From an uncultured Clostridia bacterium (GTDB lineage: Bacteria; Bacillota; Clostridia; Lachnospirales; Lachnospiraceae), in NCBI GenBank assembly GCA_946611595.1, contig CAMODY010000063.1:1-9568 (forward strand): DNA of 9,568 nucleotides. The letters are read 5' to 3'. A model generated the notes under the pieces. That model searched no databases and was not told the DNA's origin. It saw only the letters and a program-made list of their open reading frames with translations. The stretch's first letter is position 1; every line of letters begins with the position of its first letter. The position numbers were made by a program, and so were the translations under genes. Below are positions 1 through 6,834 of this stretch, piece by piece.

Positions 1-276
1 GACCATGGTTCGCGTTTAGATCCGATCATTCCGGGCGAAGTCGACAGAGGCGGTGCGATCAACAACATCTCTCCGACGAATCCGATCGGAAAAAATTCCA
101 CCGGAATGGCAACCAGCGGATTCCTTTGCGAAGTGCAGAAAGTAACGGATGAAGACTGGGCAGAGTGGAAGCGCAGAGCTCCATGGGCTTTTGAGCGTCA
201 TTATGACAAGGCTTTCGGTGTCTGCGTGGAAGGCTGGATGAAAGACTACGAGAACGGAGATAATTATCATGGCTAA
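1..276 (+). CDS. Molybdopterin oxidoreductase large subunit, transhydroxylase-like (C-terminal fragment)
   Basis: This is the last 91 codons of a gene that begins before the window; it reads in frame from base 1 to TAA at 274-276. Fragment residues 1-47 align by eye with the C-terminus of the complete large subunit encoded at 2047-4614: both have a DRGG-x-IN motif and an N-x-x-G-M-A stretch, as in the end of the molybdopterin-dinucleotide-binding domain of DMSO-reductase-family enzymes. From about fragment residue 48 it carries a tail of some 44 residues, rich in Trp and charged residues, that the other large subunit lacks. The next gene starts inside it (8-nt overlap) and encodes a matching Fe-S subunit, which supports a transhydroxylase, resorcinol-hydroxylase or catechol-dehydroxylase type of enzyme. 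The substrate cannot be told from this fragment. The family is likely; the exact activity is open. Confidence 0.8.
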   Translation, partial: DHGSRLDPIIPGEVDRGGAINNISPTNPIGKNSTGMATSGFLCEVQKVTDEDWAEWKRRAPWAFERHYDKAFGVCVEGWMKDYENGDNYHG

Positions 277-1081
277 AGTTTTTTGTATAGATGTGGCAAA
301 GTGCAGTGGCTGTTACAACTGTCAGTTTGCCTGCAAAGATGAACACTGTAATAACGAATGGCTTCCGTATGCGGCAAAACAGCCGATGACCGGACAGTTC
401 TGGCTGCAGGTGGAAGAGCACGTGGAAGGGACAAAGCCGAAGATCAAGATCCACTACATTCCGGTGCTGTGTAATCACTGCGAGGATCCTGCCTGCATGA
501 AAGCAGCAGAAAATGGTGCCGTCTATAAACGTGAAGACGGGCTTGTGATCATCGATCCGGAAAAGGCAGCAGGACAAAAGCAGATCGCAGAGGCCTGTCC
601 ATATGGAGCAATCTATTGGAACGAGGAACTGAAGCTTCCGCAGAAATGTACAGGCTGTGCACATCTGCTCGAAGAAGGCAAAACGCCGCGCTGCGTTGAT
701 GTTTGCCATACCGGAGCGATCCGTTTTGGTGATGAAAGCGAATTTACTGACTTTATCAAAGACGCAACAGTCCGCCTTCCGGAATCCGGAACAGGACCAA
801 AAGTATATTACCGGAATATCCCGGGCCGTTTTATCGGAGGAACGCTGTACGATCCGATCGAGGAAGTGGTCGTTCGGAATGCGCGCTGCCGCTTAAGCGG
901 AGACGGAAAGAGCTGGGAGACAACGACAGATATCTTCGGAGATTTCTGGTTTAAAGATCTTCCGCGCGGAACGTTTGATCTCACGATTGAGGCTGATGGG
1001 TTTGAAAGTCTATCTTTCAAGGCGCTTGATACGACGAAAGACAGCATTAACCTCGGCGATTTGCCAATGACCCGCAAATAG
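269..1081 (+). CDS. Transhydroxylase-type Fe-S small subunit (first copy)
   Basis: This 270-residue electron-transfer subunit pairs with the large subunit whose 3' end it overlaps by 8 nt; a GGAG lies at 256-259 before the ATG. The N-terminal two-thirds is a ferredoxin-like domain with Cys at 12, 15, 18, 22; 68, 71, 76; 110; and 127, 130, 142, 146. That is exactly twelve canonical ligands, enough for three [4Fe-4S] clusters. The fourth Cys of motif II is Ala80, and motif III keeps only its last Cys, so the cluster those residues would bind is lost. From about residue 186 there is a transthyretin/Cna-B-like beta domain with a TDIFGDF turn. Both traits match the known Pelobacter acidigallici transhydroxylase small subunit (about 274 residues). 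No signal peptide is seen, so it is cytoplasmic. The family is secure, but the substrate is not, because this is a second, diverged copy beside AthS-like 4633-5460. Confidence 0.88.
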   Translation: MAKVFCIDVAKCSGCYNCQFACKDEHCNNEWLPYAAKQPMTGQFWLQVEEHVEGTKPKIKIHYIPVLCNHCEDPACMKAAENGAVYKREDGLVIIDPEKAAGQKQIAEACPYGAIYWNEELKLPQKCTGCAHLLEEGKTPRCVDVCHTGAIRFGDESEFTDFIKDATVRLPESGTGPKVYYRNIPGRFIGGTLYDPIEEVVVRNARCRLSGDGKSWETTTDIFGDFWFKDLPRGTFDLTIEADGFESLSFKALDTTKDSINLGDLPMTRK

Positions 1082-1100
1082 AAGGATTCTGGAGGAGATT

Positions 1101-1838
1101 ATGAAGATAGAAGAATTATATCAGCAGATCATGTCCGCCTTTTATGCTTTGGATGGTGCAGATGCGCTGCTTGAAGAATGTGTCGAAGTAACGGTTTCTG
1201 TGGAGCCAGAGCGCACGCTGCGACCGGAAAATGAACCGCTGTCAACTGTCGAGCGTCCGGAGTATTGCGTTACTGCAAAGCTCAAGGGCTTTCAGGGAGA
1301 AGCTTATACAGAAACACCTAAGGCGTTTAAAGGAACGCTTAAAGAGGCACTTGAGATCCGGCCTGATGAAAAAGGAATCAGTGCCATCACGATCTCGGCT
1401 CTTAATGCTGCAATGAACTGCCTTGGCCTTGCGCCTGGCTGTTTTCCGGAAGGGGAGCAGGCCCGCATCGATTATGCGGATGCCCTCTGCCGCTACGTGA
1501 CGGAAAAACACGGAAAGAACAACATCATTCTTGTAGGCTATGACGGCTATCTTGTGAAACGCTTTGTAGAAGAAGGTCTGGATTTCTGGACCATGGACAA
1601 GGATCCGGCTAATATTACCCAGAACCGCTTCCATCATGTCGTTGTTAATAACGCAAAGAGAAACCGTGAAAGCAGCTTTATCTGGGGCAAATATTTTATT
1701 GTGACCGGCAGCTCACTCTGCAATGGAACGATCGTCCATTACCTCAATTCCGGAAAGGAAATTCTCTTCTACGGAATCACCTGTGCAGGGGCGGCAACCC
1801 TTCTTTCCCTGCCTTGGTTTTCAACAGAAAAGAACTGA
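1101..1838 (+). CDS. DUF4213/DUF364 domain protein
   Basis: This is a 245-residue protein, the last gene of the first operon. It starts 19 nt after the small-subunit stop behind a strong GGAGGAG (1091-1097). The first 120 or so residues look like DUF4213 (an enolase-N-terminal-like fold), with the typical ISALNAAMN segment near residues 98-106. The C-terminal half looks like DUF364, a Rossmann-like domain: a VGYDGYL strand-loop near 145-151, a TGSSLCNGT stretch at 202-210, and a FYGITCAGAATLL stretch at 223-235. The family has been called putative heavy-metal chelation proteins on structural grounds, and no reaction is established. Its place behind a Mo/Fe-S enzyme makes a role in metal or cofactor handling, or in handling the aromatic substrate, plausible, but that is inference from context. 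No transmembrane segment or signal peptide is seen. Codon use appears less restricted than in the athL gene downstream. Confidence 0.75.
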   Translation: MKIEELYQQIMSAFYALDGADALLEECVEVTVSVEPERTLRPENEPLSTVERPEYCVTAKLKGFQGEAYTETPKAFKGTLKEALEIRPDEKGISAITISALNAAMNCLGLAPGCFPEGEQARIDYADALCRYVTEKHGKNNIILVGYDGYLVKRFVEEGLDFWTMDKDPANITQNRFHHVVVNNAKRNRESSFIWGKYFIVTGSSLCNGTIVHYLNSGKEILFYGITCAGAATLLSLPWFSTEKN

Positions 1839-1857
1839 AATATTACTTATTCAACAG

Positions 1858-1891
1858 AGGAGGCGCGGAGTGTTTACCGCGTCTTTTTTTT
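1858..1891 (+). terminator. Rho-independent terminator of the first operon
   Basis: An 8-bp stem, AGGCGCGG (1861-1868) pairing with CCGCGTCT (1877-1884) with one G-T wobble, encloses an 8-nt loop and is followed by eight T residues (1884-1891). Weak pairs extend the base of the stem to about 1858. It lies 20 nt after the DUF364 stop codon and ahead of the next promoter, so it separates the two plus-strand transcription units. Confidence 0.88.
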
Positions 1892-1906
1892 CTTTCAAAA
1901 ACCCCC

Positions 1907-1937
1907 TTGACCTTGGAATGATTCCAAAGTTTATATT
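1907..1937 (+). promoter_or_regulatory. MerR-type promoter with operator dyad
   Basis: The -35 element TTGACC (1907-1912) and -10 element TATATT (1932-1937) are separated by exactly 19 bp. The spacer region is occupied by an inverted repeat, CCTTGGAAT (1911-1919) against ATTCCAAAG (1921-1929), with eight of nine positions complementary around G1920. An overlong 19-bp spacer with a central dyad is the hallmark of promoters that MerR-family activators untwist. A MerR-family gene lies at 7625-8434. The predicted transcription start is about 1944, giving a leader of about 100 nt before athL. That this regulator binds here is inference; the promoter geometry is directly visible. Confidence 0.8.
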
Positions 1938-1962
1938 TTAGTTAGAAGTGAAATGAATCGCG

Positions 1963-1990
1963 GCAGATCTGTTTTTTCTTACAGATCTGT
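1963..1990 (+). other. Hairpin in the athL leader made of two CAGATCTG palindromes
   Basis: CAGATCTG occurs at 1964-1971 and again at 1982-1989. The two copies pair to make a 10-bp stem when the flanking T1972-A1981 and G1963-T1990 pairs are included, with a loop of eight pyrimidines. It lies about 20 nt after the predicted transcription start and 56 nt before the athL start. Each copy is also a palindrome in the DNA, so it could be a protein site instead of an RNA element. The loop is T-rich, but no T-run follows the stem, so it does not look like a terminator. Confidence 0.55.
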
Positions 1991-2046
1991 GCGGTTGATT
2001 ACGCTGTTATCCAATCATCATTATTTTATGTGAGGAGTGTGAAAAT

Positions 2047-4614
2047 ATGGAAAAGGTATTTACTAATTTGACAACTGGAGGACCAATCTCCGTGTATGTC
2101 GAGGACGGCAAGATCACGAGAATCCGGCCGCTCCAGGTGCCGGAAGAGGATTACCCGAAACCGTGGACGGTAGAGGACAGAAACGGTAAGAAGTATTCTC
2201 CTCCAAAGGCAATGCGTGTTGCGCAGAACATTATGGCCGAAAAGAACAGACTTTACAGCGAAGACCGCATCCTTTATCCGATGAAGAGAGTTGACTGGGA
2301 TCCGGATGGGGAGAGAAATCCTCAGAACCGTGGTATCTCAGGCTATGAGCGTATCTCCTGGGATGAGGCTGCAACGATCATCGCAAAAGAGATCGATCGC
2401 CTTGCACCGCGTGATGAAAACGGTGTATTTGACGGACATCAGATCGCAGCTATCACCGGCTCCCACCACAACTGGGGTATTGTCGGATATAAGATGGCAC
2501 CGTTCGGAAGATTTTTCTCCATGCTGAACTATACGCCGATCCTTGATAACCCGGATTCCTGGGAAGGATGGATGTGGGGAGCACCGCATATGTACGGTTT
2601 CTCCTGGCGTCTCGGACAGCCGGAGCAGTTCGACCTTCTTCCGGATGCATTTAAGAACACTGACATGATCGTGTTCTGGTCCAACGATCCGGACTCCACA
2701 CACGGTATCTATTCCGGACAGGAGTCTAACATCTGGCGTGTATGGCTGAAGGAAATGGGCATGAAGTGCGTCTTCATCGATCCTTTCTACAACTACACCA
2801 ACGCAGTCATGGATGGAACCTGGTTTGCACCGCGTCCGGGCACTGATACCGCCCTCGCATGTGCGATCGCATATCAGTGGATCATCGATGATACTTATGA
2901 TCATTTCTATGTAGAAAACAGAACCGAAGGATTTGAAGACTTCAAAAAATATATCCTTGGCGAAGAAGACGGCGTTCCAAAGACCTGCGAATGGGCAGGC
3001 GAAAAGACTGGAATCCCGGCACGCCGTATCCGTGCGCTGGCAAAAGAATGGGCATCCAAACGTGTTGCGATTGCAGGCGGCGTTCGCGGTGGTGAAGGAA
3101 GTGCCTGCCGTACTGCGTTCGGAACAGAAGAAGCACGTCTTATCATCGCACTTGCAGCAATGCAGGGTTTTGGTAAACCTGGTGTTTCCATTTGGGGAAC
3201 AACAATGGGTGCACCTGCAGACTATACCTGGTTCCCGGGTTATGCAGAGCCGGATTCCCAGATGGGTAAATCCCGTGCAGCAAACATCAAATTCCCGGCA
3301 TCCAGCACTACCCAGCGTCTGTACCGCTTGAATTATCCGGAAGACATTATGAACGGTCACGGTAAATTCATCGGTGAAGGCTTCTGCGGACAGGGCGTAC
3401 ATCAGCAGTTTACCGAGCATGAGTATCCGATCGAAGGAAAAGTCAAAATGCTCTGGCGTTACGGCGGATCCTTCATGGGAACCATGACCGAGACCAACCG
3501 TTATGTAGAGCTGTACCGTCACTGCGGCGAGAACCAGCTCGACACCGTTATCAACCAGGACTGCTGGTTCGGCGGCGAAGCAAAATATGCAGACCTCATC
3601 CTTCCGGCATGCACGAACTTAGAGCGTAACGACCTTGGTGAGTGGTCCGTCGGCGGCGGATATACCACCCACGCAGAGATCGGAAACAACTGGCGTGTTA
3701 TCGTTCGTGAAATGAAATGCGTTGAGCCGCTCGGCGAGTCCAAGAGCGACTATGAGATCTTCCAGGAAGTTGCGAAGAAACTCGGCGTTTGGGAGCAGTA
3801 CACGGACGGCGGCAAGACGGAAGATGAGTGGGCAGAAGCATTCTGGAACATTTCCGAGCTCTCCAAGAGATGCAGCTGGGAAGAGTTCAACAAGAAGGGC
3901 TACTACATCGTTCCGGTTCCGGAAGACTATGAAGAGCATCCGGCATTCCGCTGGTACTATGAAGGCCGCGACTGCGATACCCAGGATTACCTGAACCCGA
4001 ACCTGAAAGTTGAAAACAATATGAACACCATGGAGCCGACCGAGAAATCAAAAGAACTCGGCACCTTCTCCGGAAAACTCGAGTTTGCATCCCGCAGCTT
4101 GAAGCATTACATGCCGGATGATGAAGAACGTCCGATCGTTCCTCATTACATTCCTTCCTGGGAAGGCCATGAGACGGAGCTTTACAAGAAATATCCGCTC
4201 CAGATCATCAGCCCGCATCCGCGTTTCAGCTTCCATACCCATTACGATACCCATGCAAGCTGGATCGATGAGATTCCTTGCCACCGTATGATCATTGATG
4301 GATATGCATACTGGATCGCACGTATCAACCCGAAGGATGCAAAAGACCGTGGAATCAAGACCGGTGACATCATTGAACTTTACAATGACCGCGGAAGCGT
4401 TCTTTGTGCAGCAGATGTTACTTACCGCGTCCCGGAAGGCGTTATGCATTCCTACGGCTGCTCTGCGAAGTATGATCCGATCACAACAGAGACCGGAGCT
4501 ACCGACCGCGGCGGATGTATCAACATTCTTACCAGCAAGAGATGGCTGTCCAAGAATGTTCCGGGTATGGCACCGAACTCCTGCCTGATCGAATGCAGGA
4601 AATGGGAATGCTAG
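2047..4614 (+). CDS. athL: Pyrogallol-phloroglucinol transhydroxylase, large (molybdopterin) subunit
   Basis: This 855-residue catalytic subunit belongs to the DMSO reductase family; the Pelobacter acidigallici enzyme is about 875. It should convert pyrogallol to phloroglucinol with 1,2,3,5-tetrahydroxybenzene as co-substrate (EC 1.97.1.2), with no net redox change. The N-terminus has no CxxC-type Fe-S motif, which is typical of this subgroup because the clusters sit in the small subunit. The segment NPDSWEGW at 168-175 gives Asp170 and Ser171, four positions before the Pelobacter active-site Asp174 and Mo ligand Ser175 as I recall them. GSHHNWG at 138-144 supplies the His equivalent to His144 with the same offset. 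There is no twin-arginine signal, so it is cytoplasmic. GAGGAG at 2032-2037 supports the start. It is first in its operon, behind a MerR-type promoter, and 18 nt before athS. The related hydroxylase or dehydroxylase activities are less likely, given the phloroglucinol genes downstream. Confidence 0.9.
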   Translation: MEKVFTNLTTGGPISVYVEDGKITRIRPLQVPEEDYPKPWTVEDRNGKKYSPPKAMRVAQNIMAEKNRLYSEDRILYPMKRVDWDPDGERNPQNRGISGYERISWDEAATIIAKEIDRLAPRDENGVFDGHQIAAITGSHHNWGIVGYKMAPFGRFFSMLNYTPILDNPDSWEGWMWGAPHMYGFSWRLGQPEQFDLLPDAFKNTDMIVFWSNDPDSTHGIYSGQESNIWRVWLKEMGMKCVFIDPFYNYTNAVMDGTWFAPRPGTDTALACAIAYQWIIDDTYDHFYVENRTEGFEDFKKYILGEEDGVPKTCEWAGEKTGIPARRIRALAKEWASKRVAIAGGVRGGEGSACRTAFGTEEARLIIALAAMQGFGKPGVSIWGTTMGAPADYTWFPGYAEPDSQMGKSRAANIKFPASSTTQRLYRLNYPEDIMNGHGKFIGEGFCGQGVHQQFTEHEYPIEGKVKMLWRYGGSFMGTMTETNRYVELYRHCGENQLDTVINQDCWFGGEAKYADLILPACTNLERNDLGEWSVGGGYTTHAEIGNNWRVIVREMKCVEPLGESKSDYEIFQEVAKKLGVWEQYTDGGKTEDEWAEAFWNISELSKRCSWEEFNKKGYYIVPVPEDYEEHPAFRWYYEGRDCDTQDYLNPNLKVENNMNTMEPTEKSKELGTFSGKLEFASRSLKHYMPDDEERPIVPHYIPSWEGHETELYKKYPLQIISPHPRFSFHTHYDTHASWIDEIPCHRMIIDGYAYWIARINPKDAKDRGIKTGDIIELYNDRGSVLCAADVTYRVPEGVMHSYGCSAKYDPITTETGATDRGGCINILTSKRWLSKNVPGMAPNSCLIECRKWEC

Positions 4615-4632
4615 GAAAAGGGGGAAAAAGAA

Positions 4633-5460
4633 ATGGCTAAATATGGATTTATCATAGATGTCGATCGCTGCAACGGCTGCTACAGCTGCTTCCTTGCATG
4701 CAAGGACGAGTGGATCGGCAACGACCATGGAAAGTATGGAAAGGCAACCGCTGAAGGTATGAACCTGATGAAGGTCAACGAGATCGAATACGGAACCCAC
4801 GACAAAGTAAAAGTCGACTATATCCCGATCCCGTGCCAGCACTGCAAGAATGCTCCTTGTATCGCAAAACGCCCGGATGCATTTTATGCCCGTCCGGACG
4901 GACTCGTGATCTTAGATCCGGAAAAGAGCGCTGACAAGGCACTGCTTCAGGCATGTCCTTATGGCTGCGTTCAATGGAATGCAGAAGCAGGCATCGCGCA
5001 GAAATGCAACGGCTGCGCACACATGCTTGACGCAGGTGAGAAACAGACAAGATGCTCTGAGTGCTGCCCGAACCAGGCGCTGATCTTCGGCGATCTGGAT
5101 GATCCGGAAAGCGAGATCTCTAAATTTGCAAAAGAGCATGCAGACGAACTGGAAGACTTCCAGCCGGCATTCAAGGCAGACGGAGCTGTGAAGTATATGT
5201 ATCTTCCGAGACCGTTCATCTGCGGTGAGGTTACCTTTGAAGGCGAAGACGTCAAAGGCGCAAAGGTCACAGTGAAATGTGATGAGTGCGGAAAAGAATA
5301 CAAGACGGAAACTGACTTCTTAGGTGATTTTGAAGTTCAGGGTCTTCCGACAAACAAAGCATTTACGGTTACCATCGAAGCAGAAGGCTGCAAGACGAAA
5401 GTTCTTCAGTGCAGAACTGCAGGTTCCGTAAACTTCGGCGAGATCGTACTCGAGAAATAA
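4633..5460 (+). CDS. athS: Pyrogallol-phloroglucinol transhydroxylase, Fe-S small subunit
   Basis: This 275-residue partner of AthL is almost the length of the Pelobacter subunit. Probable cluster ligands are Cys13, 16, 19 and 145; Cys23, 125, 128 and 141; and Cys68, 71, 76 and 108, giving three [4Fe-4S] clusters by analogy with four-cluster DmsB-type subunits. The motif II fourth Cys is Arg80, and motif III retains only Cys108, so one ancestral cluster is absent. From about residue 195 a transthyretin/Cna-B-like beta domain follows, with the TDFLGDF turn at 227-233. Unlike the copy at 269-1081, this domain contains an extra CDEC pair (Cys216, Cys219). It has no membrane segment or Tat signal. 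It begins 18 nt after athL behind a G-rich site (about 4619-4625), so it is surely co-transcribed. It is the best-conserved type of subunit in the window, and I am confident of the family and fairly confident of the function. Confidence 0.9.
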   Translation: MAKYGFIIDVDRCNGCYSCFLACKDEWIGNDHGKYGKATAEGMNLMKVNEIEYGTHDKVKVDYIPIPCQHCKNAPCIAKRPDAFYARPDGLVILDPEKSADKALLQACPYGCVQWNAEAGIAQKCNGCAHMLDAGEKQTRCSECCPNQALIFGDLDDPESEISKFAKEHADELEDFQPAFKADGAVKYMYLPRPFICGEVTFEGEDVKGAKVTVKCDECGKEYKTETDFLGDFEVQGLPTNKAFTVTIEAEGCKTKVLQCRTAGSVNFGEIVLEK

Positions 5461-5470
5461 CAATCATTCG

Positions 5471-5495
5471 GCGGTCCGGCAGACAGCCGGGCCGC
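5471..5495 (+). other. GC-rich intercistronic hairpin between athS and the thiolase gene
   Basis: GCGGTCCGGC (5471-5480) pairs with GCCGGGCCGC (5486-5495), a 10-bp stem with one T-G wobble and a 5-nt AGACA loop. No T-run follows, and the thiolase ribosome binding site (GAGGAG, 5499-5504) comes directly after. It is therefore unlikely to be a full intrinsic terminator. A 3'-end stabiliser for the athLS part of the mRNA, or an element that lowers downstream expression, fits better, but that role is inferred. Confidence 0.65.
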
Positions 5496-5510
5496 ATAGA
5501 GGAGATAAAA

Positions 5511-6758
5511 ATGAAAAACGCTGTAATTGTTGAAGCATGCAGAACTGCTGTTGGAAATATGGGAGGAGCCTTAAGACCTTTAAGCGCGCTTGATCTTGCG
5601 GATGCAGTGATCCGCGGATGCATCGAGCGCAGCGGGATCGATCCGAAAGAGATCGATGAGGTCATTTTAGGCCAGTGCCGTCAGACTTCGGACGAACCGA
5701 ATATCGCGCGGATCGCTTCCCTGAAAGCCGGGATCCCGGAATCTGCTTCTGCACACACGGTAATGCGCCAGTGTGCAAGCGGCATGACTGCGATCCACAA
5801 CGGAGCAATGCAGATCATGTGCGGAATTTCTGACGTAGTAATTGCAGGCGGAACAGAGAGCATGTCTAATGCAGTCTTCTATGTCCGTAATGCACGCTGG
5901 GGTGTCGGAACCGGCACGACCCAGTTTGTAGATGCATTGACAGAGGGTCAATTTATGTCCCAGCCGCAGGAGACTTATGGTTCCTATAACATGGGAGCTA
6001 CGGCGGAGAATGTTGCTGAGCTGCTGGGTATCACCCGTGAAGAGCAGGACGCATTTGCCCTTGCGTCCCAGAAGAAGGCAGTTGCAGCGATCGATGCCGG
6101 ACGTTTCAAAGATGAGATCGTTCCGGTAACGGTTCCGCAGGGAAGGAAAAAAGATCCGATCGTTTTTGATACGGATGAATTCCCAAGACGCGACAGCAGC
6201 ATGGAAAAATTAGCAAAACTGAAACCGTGCTTCAATATCAAACATGATGAAGAGGGCAGACTCTTTAATGACAGCGAGCTTACAGGTACTGTAACAGCAG
6301 CATCCTCTTCCGGCAGAAACGACGGAGCTTCCGCTGTTCTGCTCATGAGTGAGGAAAAAGCAAAAGAGCTTGGCCTTAAACCAATTGCACGCATCATCGG
6401 AATGGGATCCGCAGGAAACGATCCTCGCCTTATGGGCCTTGGCCCTGTGGCAGCCGTTCCGAAGGCACTTGAAAATGCAGGCATTACGGATGACGACATC
6501 CAGCTTATCGAGCTGAACGAAGCATTTGCAGCACAGTCTTTAGGCTGCATCAAACAGCTTGGCTGGGAAGATAAGATGGACATCATCAATGTCAACGGCG
6601 GCGCGATTGCCCTTGGACATCCGGTCGGATCTTCCGGCTGCCGCATCATTGTGACGCTTGTTCACGAGATGAAAAAGCGTGGACTGAAATATGGTCTTGC
6701 AACGCTTTGCATCGCAGGCGGCATGGGTCAGGCGACCGTTATCGAGATGTGTGATTAA
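5511..6758 (+). CDS. Thiolase (acetyl-CoA acetyltransferase family)
   Basis: This 415-residue thiolase is likely to cleave acetoacetyl-CoA with CoA to two acetyl-CoA, the last step for the carbon of phloroglucinol. The nucleophile is Cys88 in MRQCASGM. NEAF at 336-339, GHPVGSSG at 369-376 with His370, and Cys400 in CIAGGMG complete the catalytic set. I chose ATG 5511 because GAGGAG lies 6 nt upstream and the protein then begins with the usual AVIVEACRTAVG; an in-frame ATG at 5409 would lie inside athS. Compared with typical thiolases of about 390 residues, it has an insertion of roughly 14 residues near 242-257. It also has TAASSSG at 262-268, where most have TAGNASG. It may therefore accept another 3-ketoacyl-CoA, such as a C6 dioxo thioester. 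It follows athS by 50 nt and precedes the SDR gene by 76 nt. Confidence 0.88.
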   Translation: MKNAVIVEACRTAVGNMGGALRPLSALDLADAVIRGCIERSGIDPKEIDEVILGQCRQTSDEPNIARIASLKAGIPESASAHTVMRQCASGMTAIHNGAMQIMCGISDVVIAGGTESMSNAVFYVRNARWGVGTGTTQFVDALTEGQFMSQPQETYGSYNMGATAENVAELLGITREEQDAFALASQKKAVAAIDAGRFKDEIVPVTVPQGRKKDPIVFDTDEFPRRDSSMEKLAKLKPCFNIKHDEEGRLFNDSELTGTVTAASSSGRNDGASAVLLMSEEKAKELGLKPIARIIGMGSAGNDPRLMGLGPVAAVPKALENAGITDDDIQLIELNEAFAAQSLGCIKQLGWEDKMDIINVNGGAIALGHPVGSSGCRIIVTLVHEMKKRGLKYGLATLCIAGGMGQATVIEMCD

Positions 6759-6834
6759 AAAACTTGTTAAAAAACAGGTAGGATAGGAAACAACGATAAA
6801 GCAGTAGTAAATCATCCGAAAGGAGCAAAGAATC

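Noticed and set aside
2338..3522. Minus-strand open frame of 394 codons antisense to athL
   Set aside because: It lies wholly inside a well-recognised gene, its translation has no recognisable domain and looks Cys/Ser/Arg-rich, and no ribosome binding site was seen. It is an artefact of the biased codon use of athL.
4048..4842. Minus-strand open frame of 264 codons over the athL-athS junction
   Set aside because: It spans two confidently called genes on the other strand and has no recognisable motif.
5409..5510. Upstream in-frame ATG that would lengthen the thiolase by 34 residues
   Set aside because: It lies inside athS, the added residues are basic and unlike thiolase N-termini, and the ATG at 5511 has a good ribosome binding site and the normal family start.
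5984..6649. Minus-strand open frame of 221 codons inside the thiolase gene
   Set aside because: It is a low-complexity Ser/Pro/Ala-rich translation antisense to a conserved thiolase; a shadow.
6763..6778. Small hairpin CTTGTT/AACAGG in the thiolase-SDR gap
   Set aside because: It is six AT-rich pairs with one wobble and a 4-nt loop, with no T-run; too weak to call as a terminator or control element.
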